NCBI RefSeq assembly: GCF_004297265.1 | Contig: NZ_SCUT01000063.1 | Coordinates: forward strand, 62,001-126,000 | Source of the DNA: Reyranella sp. | GTDB taxonomy: Bacteria; Pseudomonadota; Alphaproteobacteria; Reyranellales; Reyranellaceae | DNA length: 64,000 nt | Direction of reading: 5' to 3' | In this document: one piece after another, positions 7,483-16,560 of the stretch | Numbering within the stretch: the first letter of the stretch is position 1 | Layout: each line of letters begins with the position of its first letter | The notes under the pieces: generated by a model | Seen by the model: only the letters and a program-made list of their open reading frames with translations | Told to the model about the DNA's origin: nothing | Database searches by the model: none | Position numbers and translations under genes: made by a program

Positions 7483-9462
7483 ATGACAATCCCGAACCGC
7501 GACAAGCCCTGGCTCATTCGCACCTATGCCGGTCACTCGACCGCCGAGAAGTCGAACGAGCTCTACCGTACCAATCTCGCGCGTGGCCAGACCGGCCTCA
7601 GCGTCGCCTTCGATCTGCCGACGCAGACCGGATACGACAGCGACCATGTGCTGGCGAAGGGCGAGGTCGGCAAGGTGGGCGTGCCGATTTCGCATCTCGG
7701 CGACATGCGCACCCTGTTCGACGGCATCCCGCTCGACCGGATGAACACGTCGATGACGATCAACGCGCCGGCGGCCTGGCTGCTCTCCCTGTACATCGCG
7801 ACCGCCGAAGCGCAGGGGGTCGAACGGTCGAAGCTGCAGGGCACGACGCAGAACGACATCATCAAGGAATATCTCTCGCGCGGGACGTACATCTTCCCCC
7901 CCGAGCCGTCGCTGAAGCTGACGGCCGACACGATCGGCTTCACCTATCGCGAGGTTCCCAAGTGGAACCCGATGAACGTCTGCAGCTATCACCTGCAGGA
8001 AGCCGGCGCGACGCCGGTCCAGGAACTCGCGTTCGCGCTGGTCAACGCCATCGCCGTGCTCGATGCCGTGAAGGCGCGCGGCCAGGTGCCGGACGCCGAC
8101 TTCCCCAAGGTCGTGGGCCGTATCTCCTTCTTCGTGAATGCCGGCATCCGCTTCATCACCGAGATGTGCAAGATGCGGGCGTTCGCGGAGATGTGGGAAG
8201 ACATCACGCTGAACCGCTACGGCGTCGCCGATCCCAAGCAGCGCCTGTTCCGCTACGGCGTGCAGGTGAACTCGCTCGGCCTCACCGAGCAGCAGCCCGA
8301 GAACAACGTCTACCGCATCCTGCTGGAGATGCTGGCGGTGGTGATGAGCAAGAACGCCCGCGCGCGTTCGGTGCAGCTCCCCGCCTGGAACGAAGCGCTG
8401 GGCCTGCCGCGGCCGTGGGACCAGCAATGGTCGCTGCGCCTGCAGCAGATCGTAGCTTTCGAGACCGACCTGCTTGAGTACGGCGACATCTTCGACGGCA
8501 GCAAGGAGATCGCGGCCCGGGTCGAGGCGCTGAAGCAGGAGGCGCTGGCCGAGATGGGCCGCATCGCCGACATGGGCGGCGCGGTGGCCGCCATCGAGGC
8601 GGCCTACATGAAGCAGCGCCTGGTCGAATCGAACCTGAAGCGTCTGGCCGCCATCGAATCGGGCGAGCAGACCGTGGTCGGCGTCAACGCCTATACCGAA
8701 GGCGCGCCCTCGCCGCTCGGCGGCGGCCAGGAATCGATCCTGACGGTCGACGATTCGGTCGAGCGCGGCCAGATCGAACGGCTCCAGGTGTGGCGGGCGA
8801 CGCGTGACCAAGCGGCCGTGAAGGCCGCCCTGGCCGAACTCGTGGCCGCGACAAAGGAAGACCGCAACGTCATGCCGGCCTCGATCGAATGCGCCAAGGC
8901 CGGCGTCACGACCGGCGAATGGACCGACGCGCTGCGCGGCGTGTTCGGCGAATATCGCGCACCCACCGGCGTGGCACGCGCCGCCGGCGTCACCGACGGC
9001 CGTCTCGAAGCGACACGCCGCGAGGTCGACGCGGTTTCACGCCGCCTTGGTCGTCGTATAAAAATCCTGGTCGGCAAGCCCGGCCTCGACGGCCATTCCA
9101 ACGGCGCCGAACAGATCGCCGTGCGCGCCCGCGACTGCGGCATGGAAGTCGTCTACGAGGGCATCCGACTCACGCCCGAGCGCATCGTCAATGCCGCGCT
9201 GGAGGAGAGCGTCCATGTCGTCGGCCTGTCGATCCTGTCCGGCGGTCACGTCTCGCTGGTCGGCGACGTGCTGAAGGGCCTGCGCGAGGCCGGTATCGGC
9301 GACGTGCCGGTCGTGGTCGGCGGCATCATCCCGCCTGCCGATGCAGAGGCCCTGATCGCCGCCGGCGTATCGCGCGTCTACACACCCAAGGATTTCGACC
9401 TCACACAGATCATGCGCGACGTGGTGGGCGTGGTCGACAATGCGTGGAAGGAAGCAGCTTAG
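7483..9462 (+). CDS. ecm: Ethylmalonyl-CoA mutase (B12-dependent, single chain)
   Basis: 659 residues. It converts (2R)-ethylmalonyl-CoA to methylsuccinyl-CoA in the ethylmalonyl-CoA pathway for acetyl-CoA assimilation. The N terminus (PWLIRTYAGHSTAEKSN, then GLSVAFDLPTQTGYDSDH) is that of the Ecm/MeaA branch and not of two-subunit methylmalonyl-CoA mutase. The large TIM-barrel domain is followed by a fused cobalamin-binding domain with D536-x-H538-x-x-G541, SILSGGH and VVVGGIIP. The start was set at the ATG before TIPNRDKPW because upstream residues lack conservation and overlap the intergenic palindrome. No Shine-Dalgarno is evident. The stop overlaps the convergent thioesterase stop by 4 bases. 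Confidence in the mutase family is very high; the ethylmalonyl specificity rests on remembered sequence similarity. Confidence 0.92.
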   Translation: MTIPNRDKPWLIRTYAGHSTAEKSNELYRTNLARGQTGLSVAFDLPTQTGYDSDHVLAKGEVGKVGVPISHLGDMRTLFDGIPLDRMNTSMTINAPAAWLLSLYIATAEAQGVERSKLQGTTQNDIIKEYLSRGTYIFPPEPSLKLTADTIGFTYREVPKWNPMNVCSYHLQEAGATPVQELAFALVNAIAVLDAVKARGQVPDADFPKVVGRISFFVNAGIRFITEMCKMRAFAEMWEDITLNRYGVADPKQRLFRYGVQVNSLGLTEQQPENNVYRILLEMLAVVMSKNARARSVQLPAWNEALGLPRPWDQQWSLRLQQIVAFETDLLEYGDIFDGSKEIAARVEALKQEALAEMGRIADMGGAVAAIEAAYMKQRLVESNLKRLAAIESGEQTVVGVNAYTEGAPSPLGGGQESILTVDDSVERGQIERLQVWRATRDQAAVKAALAELVAATKEDRNVMPASIECAKAGVTTGEWTDALRGVFGEYRAPTGVARAAGVTDGRLEATRREVDAVSRRLGRRIKILVGKPGLDGHSNGAEQIAVRARDCGMEVVYEGIRLTPERIVNAALEESVHVVGLSILSGGHVSLVGDVLKGLREAGIGDVPVVVGGIIPPADAEALIAAGVSRVYTPKDFDLTQIMRDVVGVVDNAWKEAA

Positions 9463-9830
9463 AGAGGCTGAACCAGCGTCGCCGTCGCGTGCAGCATCGG
9501 CTCGACGACGGCGTGGCTGAACAGCCAGGTTTCGGCATGGACCAAGTCGCCGTCGCGGCGGATCACGCGCGAGAGCGCAAGCACGTCCGCAGCCTGCGCG
9601 GGCCGCAGCACCGTCACGTTGAGATGCGACACGCGCGCTTCCAACCCTGAGGCAGCGCGCAGCGAGGTGTCGACCAGCGACAGCAGTGCCGCTGTCGTCC
9701 ACCCAGCCCCGGCCGCCGGTGAAAAGCGGAGACGCACGTCCTGGTCCTGGCATTCCTCGACGAATACTTCGTGGAGATCGGCGGTGGGCAGCACGGCTTC
9801 GAGCCGCGCCTGAAGTTCGTCTTCGGTCAT
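9459..9830 (-). CDS. PaaI-like hotdog thioesterase
   Basis: About 123 residues from the ATG at 9830; a GTG at 9839 adds three codons. The chain has the hotdog pattern of the PaaI/ComA thioesterase group: AGAGWTTAALLSLVDTSLRAA for the central helix, then SHLNVTVLRPAQAADVLALSRVIRRDGDLVHAETWLF. The conserved Asn-Gly of canonical PaaI is not obvious, so catalytic competence is uncertain. It would hydrolyse acyl-CoA in the cytoplasm. It converges on the mutase gene and faces the Nudix gene divergently, an arrangement that would let it clear CoA thioesters, but this link is only positional. Confidence 0.75.
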   Translation of the reverse strand: MTEDELQARLEAVLPTADLHEVFVEECQDQDVRLRFSPAAGAGWTTAALLSLVDTSLRAASGLEARVSHLNVTVLRPAQAADVLALSRVIRRDGDLVHAETWLFSHAVVEPMLHATATLVQPL

Positions 9831-9860
9831 CGGTCGCACTCTATGCTATCTCCCCGCCCC

Positions 9861-10736
9861 ATGTCCTTCCTCGACCATATCCGCCGTTGCAACAACGCCG
9901 ACCTCACCCAGTTCGAGCCGTGGTTCGTCGGCCGGCATCGCGCCGGGTTCGTCCATCGCGACTTCGCGGCCGATGCGGTGCAGGGCTCCGGCCTGTTCGA
10001 GCGGCGCGACGGCGCGTGGCATCTCGATCCCCGCCTCGACACACCGGAGAAGCGCACGGCGGAGATTCGCGCGTTTCTGCTCTCCTTGCGCGAGCGCGGC
10101 TATTTCAAGGGCCTGTGGCGCGAGGAGGAATACGCAGTGGCGCCGCAGGAGGGCGCGCCGTTCCTGATGGCGATGGAGCGCTCGGCGGTGCCGTGGTTCG
10201 GCGTGCGCGCCGGCGGCCCGCACATGACGGGCTATGTGCGCCGTGCCGACGGGCTGCACATCTGGGTGCCGCGCCGCTCCTACGAGAAGCCGACCTTTCC
10301 CGGCCAGCTCGACAATACAGTGGCCGGAGGCCAGCCCGCGGGGCTCGGCCTGCACGAGAACCTGGTGAAGGAATGCGGCGAGGAAGCCTCGATCCCGCCC
10401 GAGCTGGCGCGGCAGGCGAAGGCGGTGAGCGTCGTCGGCTACTGGAACCAGTCGGGCCAGCAGTTGAAGCCCGACGTGATGACATGCTTCGATCTCGAGC
10501 TGCCCGCGGATTTCACACCACGCGCGAACGACGGCGAGGTCCACTCGTTCGAGCTGTGGCCGGTGCAACGCGTGTTCGAGGCGGTACGCGATACGGTCGA
10601 GTTCAAATACAACTGCAATCTTGTGTTGATCGACTTCTTCGTGCGCCACGGATTGCTGTCGGCCGACGATCCGGAGTTCATCCCCATCGTCGCCGGCCTC
10701 AGGATGATGTACACTCCCCGCAACGGTTCAGGCTGA
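9861..10736 (+). CDS. DUF4743-type Nudix hydrolase
   Basis: 291 residues from the ATG at 9861. The N-terminal 110 residues match the domain that precedes Nudix in eukaryotic-like thiamine-diphosphate-handling proteins (NADLTQFEPWFVGRHRAGFVHRDFA). The Nudix domain carries VAGGQPAGLGLHENLVKECG followed by EEAS, a divergent Nudix box with the EE pair retained. The C terminus has FKYNCNLVLIDFFVRHGLL, also characteristic. These proteins are thought to hydrolyse damaged thiamine diphosphate or related pyrophosphates; the substrate here is not established. A TATGCT at 9842 may be its -10 element. Confidence 0.83.
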   Translation: MSFLDHIRRCNNADLTQFEPWFVGRHRAGFVHRDFAADAVQGSGLFERRDGAWHLDPRLDTPEKRTAEIRAFLLSLRERGYFKGLWREEEYAVAPQEGAPFLMAMERSAVPWFGVRAGGPHMTGYVRRADGLHIWVPRRSYEKPTFPGQLDNTVAGGQPAGLGLHENLVKECGEEASIPPELARQAKAVSVVGYWNQSGQQLKPDVMTCFDLELPADFTPRANDGEVHSFELWPVQRVFEAVRDTVEFKYNCNLVLIDFFVRHGLLSADDPEFIPIVAGLRMMYTPRNGSG

Positions 10737-10800
10737 GCGACGGCACGTCGCCTCGAATACGTTGCCGGCTCGGCCGACACAGCGAAAGGTGGCGGCCCCC

Positions 10801-11178
10801 ATGCCACGACGTTTGCTGATCGCCGCATTGGTGGCGGCGTTCGTTGTCACTGCCCTACCCTTTTCTTCCGCGATGGCGCAGGACGGCCATCACGGCCAGG
10901 GTCATTCCGAAAGCCACGACTGGTACGAGAAGCTGAAGCAGCCGGGCTCCAACGCCTCGTGCTGCAACGGTTCGATCAACGGCGTCGAAGGCGATTGCCG
11001 CCCGACGCGGGCCTACCAGAAGGACGACGGCAACTGGTATGCACTGCTCGACGGCCGCTGGGTCCTGGTGCCGCCGAAGGTCGTCCTGAAGGAACTCGCC
11101 CCGGATGGGCGCAGCCATATCTGCGCCAACAAGACCGGCAGCATCTTCTGCTTCCTTGGCGGTTCGCCGAAGAGCTGA
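10801..11178 (+). CDS. Small exported cysteine-containing protein
   Basis: 125 residues. A clear Sec signal peptide (RRLLIAALVAAFVVTALPFSSAMA) is cleaved before QDGHHGQGHSESHDW. The mature part has conserved-looking cysteines (ASCCNGSINGVEGDCRP, then HICANK and SIFCFLGG) that could make disulfides in the periplasm. The start at 10801 is preceded by AAAGGTGG at good spacing. Proteins of this type occur widely in alphaproteobacteria without assigned function. The His-rich N terminus might bind metal, but nothing else supports that. Confidence 0.78.
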   Translation: MPRRLLIAALVAAFVVTALPFSSAMAQDGHHGQGHSESHDWYEKLKQPGSNASCCNGSINGVEGDCRPTRAYQKDDGNWYALLDGRWVLVPPKVVLKELAPDGRSHICANKTGSIFCFLGGSPKS

Positions 11179-11190
11179 CGCTCCGATGAC

Positions 11191-12174
11191 TTAAGCCGGC
11201 GGCGTGATCTTCGCTTCCTGGATGACCTTGCGCCACTTCACCGTCTCCGCGGCGAGGCGCTTGCCGTAGTCGGCGGCACTGCCCCCGACCAGCACGAAAC
11301 CGAGGTCGACCAGCTTCTTCGAAGTGGCCGGATCGGCGAGCAGCTCCTTGAAGGCGGCATTCAGCTTCGCGATGACCGGCTCGGGCGTACCGCCCGTCGC
11401 CATGACGCCGAAGAACACCGCGCCCGTCAGGTCCGCCGGCAGACCGGCTTCGGCCACCGTCGGCACGTCGGGAAGCATGGGAACGCGCTTGGCGGCCGCG
11501 ACGACCAGGCCGCGCAGCCTTCCGTCCTTCACCGCAAGCCCGCCCGGCAGCAGCGTGTCGGAGAACAGCATCACGTGACCGCCCAGCACGTCCTTGAGGG
11601 CGTCGGCGCTGCCCTTGTACCCGACATGGTCGAGTTTGATGCCGGTTGCGATCTTGAGCTGCTCACCCCACAGATGCGGCATGCTGGCGTTGCCGGCCGA
11701 CGCATAGGGTATCGGCGAAGTCTGCGCCTTGGCCCAGGCGAGGAACTCGGCCATCGTCTTGTAGGGCGCCTTGGGATTGCAGGCGAGCAGCAGCGGCATG
11801 TCGACATAGCTGCAGACCGGCGCCAGTTCCTTCACCGGATCGTAGGGCAGCTTGAGGCCGAACGACGTGTTGGTGGCAACGGGAGCCGCTGCCAGCAGGA
11901 GCGTGTATCCGTCGGGCTTCGCCTTGGCGACGATCTCGGTGGCGATGATCGTGCCGCCGCCCGGCTTGTTTTCGACCAGCACCTGCTGGCCGAACTTGTT
12001 CGCCAGATATTCGGCCGCGATGCGCGCCGACGTGTCGGTTGCGCCGCCCGGCGCGTAGGGCACGACGAAGCGGATCGGCTTGTCGGGGAATGCCTGGGCA
12101 CGCGCGATCGAAGGCCCGAGGCCCGAAGTGATTGTAAGAGCTGCGGCGGAACCCAGCAGATGGCGACGCTTCAT
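11191..12174 (-). CDS. Bug/TctC tricarboxylate-transporter substrate-binding protein
   Basis: 327 residues. It has an RR-containing signal peptide (KRRHLLGSAAALTITSGLG) and the Bug-family landmarks FPDKPIRFVVPYAPGGATDTSARIA, NKPGGGTIIA and KPDGYTLLLA. Bug proteins bind carboxylates or other small organic molecules in the periplasm, usually for a TctAB permease. No tctA or tctB lies next to it, so it may be an orphan receptor using a permease encoded elsewhere. A strong GGGAGGAAG ribosome-binding site precedes the ATG. It converges on the small exported protein gene. The ligand is unknown. Confidence 0.93.
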   Translation of the reverse strand: MKRRHLLGSAAALTITSGLGPSIARAQAFPDKPIRFVVPYAPGGATDTSARIAAEYLANKFGQQVLVENKPGGGTIIATEIVAKAKPDGYTLLLAAAPVATNTSFGLKLPYDPVKELAPVCSYVDMPLLLACNPKAPYKTMAEFLAWAKAQTSPIPYASAGNASMPHLWGEQLKIATGIKLDHVGYKGSADALKDVLGGHVMLFSDTLLPGGLAVKDGRLRGLVVAAAKRVPMLPDVPTVAEAGLPADLTGAVFFGVMATGGTPEPVIAKLNAAFKELLADPATSKKLVDLGFVLVGGSAADYGKRLAAETVKWRKVIQEAKITPPA

Positions 12175-12304
12175 TTTCTTCCTCCCTGGCGTTTTCTGAT
12201 CGTTCTTGATTACCAGTATCGGCGACAGACTTAAGAAGAGCTAGCCTCTCGACCAGTCGCGGTACGGCATGCGAAGCTGAGTTTCGTAAATTCGAGGGGG
12301 CCGG

Positions 12305-13711
12305 GTGGCGAGGGACGGGCAAGGGCTGGAGCTGGGCAATGCTGACGAGGGTGCGGTCGCCGCGCTGGATTTCGTCAGGCAGGAATGGCTGGGCTTCGGC
12401 AAGCGGTTCGCCGACTTCGTCGCCGCTGCCGACGCGGAAGAAAAGTGCCCGATGCTGCCGCTGGTCGCGGCGAGCCTCTTCCTCTCGATGTATTCGCCAG
12501 AGGGCCAGGCCGCGGCGACGCGCTACCGTGCGCGCGCCAAGACGATGACGGCGGGCGCCACCCCGCGCGAGCTGGCCTGGCTCGCCGCCATCGACGCCTG
12601 GATCGATGGCGACACCGGCCAGAGTCTCGCTTCATTTCGTAAAATCGTGTCCGAGTGGCCGCGAGACCTTCTGGCCGGCAAGCTGGCGCAGCTCCTCGCC
12701 TTCAACCGCGGCGAGGCCGAAACGCTGCTCGAGGTCGGCGAGAAGCTCCTCGCCGCCAACCAGGACAATCGTTTCGTCTGGGGTATGTATGCGTTCGGCC
12801 TCGAAGAGTGCCATCGACTCGACGAGGCCGAGGCCGCGGCGCGCAAGGGGCTGGCGCTCGACCGCAACGACCCGTGGGCGCATCACGCCATCGCCCATTG
12901 CCTCGAAGCGCGCGGCCGCATGCTGGAGGGCGTCGCCTTCCTCAGTTCCGTGTCCGACACCTGGAGCGACTGCAATTCGTTCATGCAGACGCACAACTGG
13001 TGGCACCTCGCGCTGTTCCTGATCGACCTCGACCGCACCGACGAGGCGCTGGCACTCCATGACGAGCGCGTGTGGGGCGTGTGGAAGGAGTTCTGCGAGG
13101 ATCAGGCCAACGCCGTCTCGCTGCTGGCGCGACTCGAGCTGCGCGGTGTCGATGTCGGCGCACGCTGGGCCGACCTCGCCCTCTATCTCAAGCCTCGCCT
13201 GCACGAGCATCTCTCCGCCTTTCACGACGTCCACTATCTCTACGGGCTGGCGCGCGCCGGCGAGCGCAGCGCCGTCACCGAGATGCTGGCAAGCCTCGAG
13301 GATCGCGCCGAGCGTGCCAAACCCTTCGAGCGCGAACTCTGGGCCGATTGCGTGGTGCCGCTGGCGCATGGCCTGGCCGCCCACGCCGCGGGCGACATGC
13401 CGGCGGCGGCGCGCCTCATGGGTCAGGCGATGCCGCACCTGCGCAGCCTCGGCGGCTCGATCGCGCAGCGCGCCGTGTTCGGCGCAATCCATCTCGATGC
13501 GCTGAGCCGCGCCGGCTGGAACGATGCGGCGCTGGCGATCCTGCAGGCCGACGAACGCGAACGGCCTGGCGTGGCTGCAATCAAGCGCGCGCTGGCCGAT
13601 CTCTATCGCAAGGTCGGCCGCACCGAGCAGGCGCTGGCCGCCGAGTACCAGGCCGAACAGCTCGCCCGCCGGTATCGCGAAGCGGCGACCCGGACGGGAG
13701 AAGCGGCATGA
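12305..13711 (+). CDS. TTC38-like tetratricopeptide repeat protein
   Basis: 468 residues from a GTG start. The chain consists of helical repeats, with several TPR-like pairs (HRLDEAEAAARKGLALDRNDPWAHHAIAHC is one clear example, here quoted in part: EAAARKGLALDRND). The segment THNWWHLALFLIDLDR with nearby FHDVHYLYGLARAG is characteristic of the TTC38 family, conserved from bacteria to animals but of unknown biochemical role. The stop overlaps the first amidase start (ATGA), and a second amidase follows, so the three are one operon. A function in handling amide substrates could be guessed only from that context. Confidence 0.85.
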   Translation: MARDGQGLELGNADEGAVAALDFVRQEWLGFGKRFADFVAAADAEEKCPMLPLVAASLFLSMYSPEGQAAATRYRARAKTMTAGATPRELAWLAAIDAWIDGDTGQSLASFRKIVSEWPRDLLAGKLAQLLAFNRGEAETLLEVGEKLLAANQDNRFVWGMYAFGLEECHRLDEAEAAARKGLALDRNDPWAHHAIAHCLEARGRMLEGVAFLSSVSDTWSDCNSFMQTHNWWHLALFLIDLDRTDEALALHDERVWGVWKEFCEDQANAVSLLARLELRGVDVGARWADLALYLKPRLHEHLSAFHDVHYLYGLARAGERSAVTEMLASLEDRAERAKPFERELWADCVVPLAHGLAAHAAGDMPAAARLMGQAMPHLRSLGGSIAQRAVFGAIHLDALSRAGWNDAALAILQADERERPGVAAIKRALADLYRKVGRTEQALAAEYQAEQLARRYREAATRTGEAA

Positions 13712-15117
13712 CGACGGATCTCACGCAGGCGAGCGCGGCCCAGCTCGGTAGGCTCTACCGCAAGGGCAAGGCCTCCCCGGTCGAGACGATGAAGGCGGTA
13801 CTGGCGCGCGCCGACCGCCTCGCGACGGCGATCAATGCGCTCTGCCATGTCGACAAGAAGGCGGCGCTGAGCGCGGCGCGCGCCTCGGAGAAGCGCTGGA
13901 AGAAGGACGAGCCGCTCTCGCCGCTCGACGGCGTGCCGGTCTCGATCAAGGAGTTGGTGAGGGTGAAGGGCTGGCCCGCCTCGATGGGCAGCAAGCTCAC
14001 CGACAAGACACCCGTCGATGCCGATGCGCCGGCGGTAGCCCGGCTGCGCGAGGCCGGCGCGATCGTCTTCGCGCAGAGCACCAGCTCGGAATACGGGCAC
14101 AAGGGCGTGACCGATTCGCCGTTGCACGGGATCACGCGCAATCCCTGGAACACCGGCGTGACGCCGGGCGGCTCCTCGGGCGGCGCCGGTGCCGCGGTCG
14201 CAGCGGGCCTCGGTCCGACCGCCATCGGCACCGACGGCGGCGGCTCGGTGCGCATCCCCGCGAGCTTCAGCGGGCTGATCGGCCTCAAGGCCACGTTCGG
14301 CCGCGTGCCGGCCTGGCCGCCGTCGATGACCGGCGACCTGTCGAACACCGGCCCGATGACGCGAACCGCGCTCGACGCCGCGCTGATGATGAACGCCATC
14401 GCCCGGCCCGATCCGCGCGATGGCTACGCTCTGCCTCCGGACGACACGGACTACACGAAGAAGCTCACGACCTTGCCGAGGAAGCTGAAGATCGGCTTCG
14501 CGCTGCGTTTCGGCGACCATCCACTCGACATCGAGGTCGCTGCGATGGTGACGAAGGCGGCCCGCGACTTCGAGGCGCTGGGCTGCACGGTCGAGGAGGT
14601 CGAGGCGCCCTTCTCCTTCGCCGAGGCGAGCCGCGCCTTCGTGATCCACTGGCTGTCGGCGCTGCAGCGCCTGCTGCAGGTCTTTCCCGAAGCGCGCCAC
14701 GGCGAGTTCGATCCCAGCCTGCTGGCCGGCGCGAAGGCGGGCCTGCGCTACACCCTGCAGGACGTGGTGAACGCGCAGGTGACGCGGCGCGACCTCACCC
14801 TCGCCTGGAACCTTTTCTTCGCGAAGTACGACCTGCTGCTCACGCCCACCGTCGCCGTGCAGCCCTTCGAGACCGGCACCAACCTGCCGCCCGGCCCCGA
14901 CGGCAAGCCGAACTTCATGTGGTCGCCCTACACGCCGCAGTTCAACCTGACGCGCCATCCCGCGGCGACGGTGCCCTGCGGCCTGTCGCGGCAGGGCCTC
15001 CCCGTCGGGCTGCAGATCGTGTCCGCCCATTACAACGACGCGCTGGTGCTGCGCGCCGCCGCCGCCTACGCCGACGCCCATCCCCTCGAATTCCCTGTCC
15101 TTCCGGAGACCAAGTAG
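13708..15117 (+). CDS. Amidase signature enzyme, first tandem copy
   Basis: 469 residues. It has the full amidase-signature triad: Lys81 (VSIKEL), cis-Ser156 (GGSSGG) and nucleophile Ser180 (DGGGSVRIPA). The spacing of 75 and 24 residues equals that of characterised family members. It should hydrolyse a carboxamide in the cytoplasm; no signal peptide is seen. Family members range from aryl-amidases to GatA, but the lack of gatB/gatC neighbours argues against a tRNA amidotransferase subunit. It overlaps the TTC38-like gene by 4 bases and is followed at once by a paralogous amidase gene (TAG then ATG with no gap). Confidence 0.9.
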   Translation: MTTDLTQASAAQLGRLYRKGKASPVETMKAVLARADRLATAINALCHVDKKAALSAARASEKRWKKDEPLSPLDGVPVSIKELVRVKGWPASMGSKLTDKTPVDADAPAVARLREAGAIVFAQSTSSEYGHKGVTDSPLHGITRNPWNTGVTPGGSSGGAGAAVAAGLGPTAIGTDGGGSVRIPASFSGLIGLKATFGRVPAWPPSMTGDLSNTGPMTRTALDAALMMNAIARPDPRDGYALPPDDTDYTKKLTTLPRKLKIGFALRFGDHPLDIEVAAMVTKAARDFEALGCTVEEVEAPFSFAEASRAFVIHWLSALQRLLQVFPEARHGEFDPSLLAGAKAGLRYTLQDVVNAQVTRRDLTLAWNLFFAKYDLLLTPTVAVQPFETGTNLPPGPDGKPNFMWSPYTPQFNLTRHPAATVPCGLSRQGLPVGLQIVSAHYNDALVLRAAAAYADAHPLEFPVLPETK

Positions 15118-16539
15118 ATGACTGCCGACCTTGCGATGATGCCGGCCCACGAGCTGGTGAAACTCTTCAAGGCCCGCAAGGCCTCGCCGGTCGAGGCTGC
15201 GAAGGCCGCACTCGCCCGCATCGATGCCTTCAACGGCCAGCTCAACGCCTTCCAGCATCTCGATCCCGACACCGCGATGCGCCAGGCGCGCGCTTCCGAG
15301 AAGCGCTGGAAGAAGGGCGGCAAGCGGTTCTCGGACATCGACGGCGTGCCGATTACCATCAAGGACATGGTGCTGACCAAGGGCATGCCCACGCGCATGG
15401 GCAGCCTGGCCACCGATCCCGACGGACCCTTCAACGTCGACGCGCCGGTGGCGCAGCGCCTGCGCGAGGCCGGGACCGTGCTGCTCGGCAAGACGACGTC
15501 GCCGGAATATGGCTGGAAGGGCGTGACCGATTCCAAGCTTTACGGCGCCACGCACAATCCGTGGAAGATCGGCCGCACGCCCGGCGGTTCCTCGGGCGGC
15601 GGCACGGCGGCCGAGGCGGTCGGCATGGGCAACCTCGCCATCGGCACCGACGGCGCGGGCTCGGTCCGCATCCCCTGCTCCTTCTCCGGCATCTTCGGCC
15701 TGAAGCCCACCCAGGCGCGCGTGCCGCTGTGGCCCGTCTCGGCGCAGGGCACCCTGTCGCACGTCGGCCCGATGACGCGCACCGTGCGCGACGCGGCGAT
15801 GATGATGAACGTCATCGCCCGCCCCGATCCGCGAGACCCCTATGGCCGCCCTGACGATGCCGAAGACTATCTCAAGGGCTTCGACAAGGGCGTGAAGGGC
15901 CTGCGCATTGCCTATTCCCCCCACCTGGGCTTCGTCGAGCGCGAGAAGATCGACCGCGACGTGGCGGTGGCGGTCGAACAGGCGGTCAAGGTGTTCAAGA
16001 CCCTGGGCGCCAGGATCGTCGAGGATTCGCCCGACTTCATGGGCATGGACCCGCGCAAGGTGCTGAACGCTCACTGGCAGTCGAACGTCGCCCTGCTGCT
16101 CAATAACTTCAGCCCCGAGAAGCGCGAGCTGATGGATCCCGGCCTGCTGAAGGCCGCCGAATACGGCGTCAATCTCGGTCAGGAAGCGGTCGTCACCGCG
16201 ATCCATCAGCGCCAGGCAATCTCGGCGATCATGAACCAGTTCATGGCCAAGTACGACCTGCTGCTGACCCCGACCATGCCGATGACCGCCTTCGCGGTGA
16301 ACGAGAACGCAGCCTGGGGCGGCGACGGTGTCGACATCGGCTGGACGCCCTTCACGCTGACCTTCAACCTGACGCGCCAGCCGGCCGCCACCATCCCCTG
16401 CGGCCTCGACCGCGAGGGCATGCCGATCGGCCTGCAGATCGTCGGTGGCCACGCCCGGGACGCGCTCGTCCTGCGCGCCGCCGCTGCCTACGAACGCGTC
16501 CGCCCGATCCCCGCGCCGCCAATGGCGCATCAGATCTGA
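15118..16539 (+). CDS. Amidase signature enzyme, second tandem copy
   Basis: 473 residues. It is clearly related to the preceding amidase: matching segments include ASEKRWKK, LDGVP/IDGVP and RPDPRD. Catalytic residues are Lys82, Ser158 (GGSSGG) and Ser182 (DGAGSVRIPC). The start directly abuts the previous stop, so translation is coupled. The pair probably arose by duplication with later change of substrate range, or the two chains form a heteromer; the sequence does not decide. The next gene starts 21 bases on and may share the transcript. Confidence 0.9.
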   Translation: MTADLAMMPAHELVKLFKARKASPVEAAKAALARIDAFNGQLNAFQHLDPDTAMRQARASEKRWKKGGKRFSDIDGVPITIKDMVLTKGMPTRMGSLATDPDGPFNVDAPVAQRLREAGTVLLGKTTSPEYGWKGVTDSKLYGATHNPWKIGRTPGGSSGGGTAAEAVGMGNLAIGTDGAGSVRIPCSFSGIFGLKPTQARVPLWPVSAQGTLSHVGPMTRTVRDAAMMMNVIARPDPRDPYGRPDDAEDYLKGFDKGVKGLRIAYSPHLGFVEREKIDRDVAVAVEQAVKVFKTLGARIVEDSPDFMGMDPRKVLNAHWQSNVALLLNNFSPEKRELMDPGLLKAAEYGVNLGQEAVVTAIHQRQAISAIMNQFMAKYDLLLTPTMPMTAFAVNENAAWGGDGVDIGWTPFTLTFNLTRQPAATIPCGLDREGMPIGLQIVGGHARDALVLRAAAAYERVRPIPAPPMAHQI

Positions 16540-16560
16540 CGGAATGGGAAAGCGCGTCTG

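Noticed and set aside
13708-15117. First amidase as GatA of the tRNA amidotransferase
   Set aside because: There is no gatB or gatC nearby, and a paralog of the same type follows at once.
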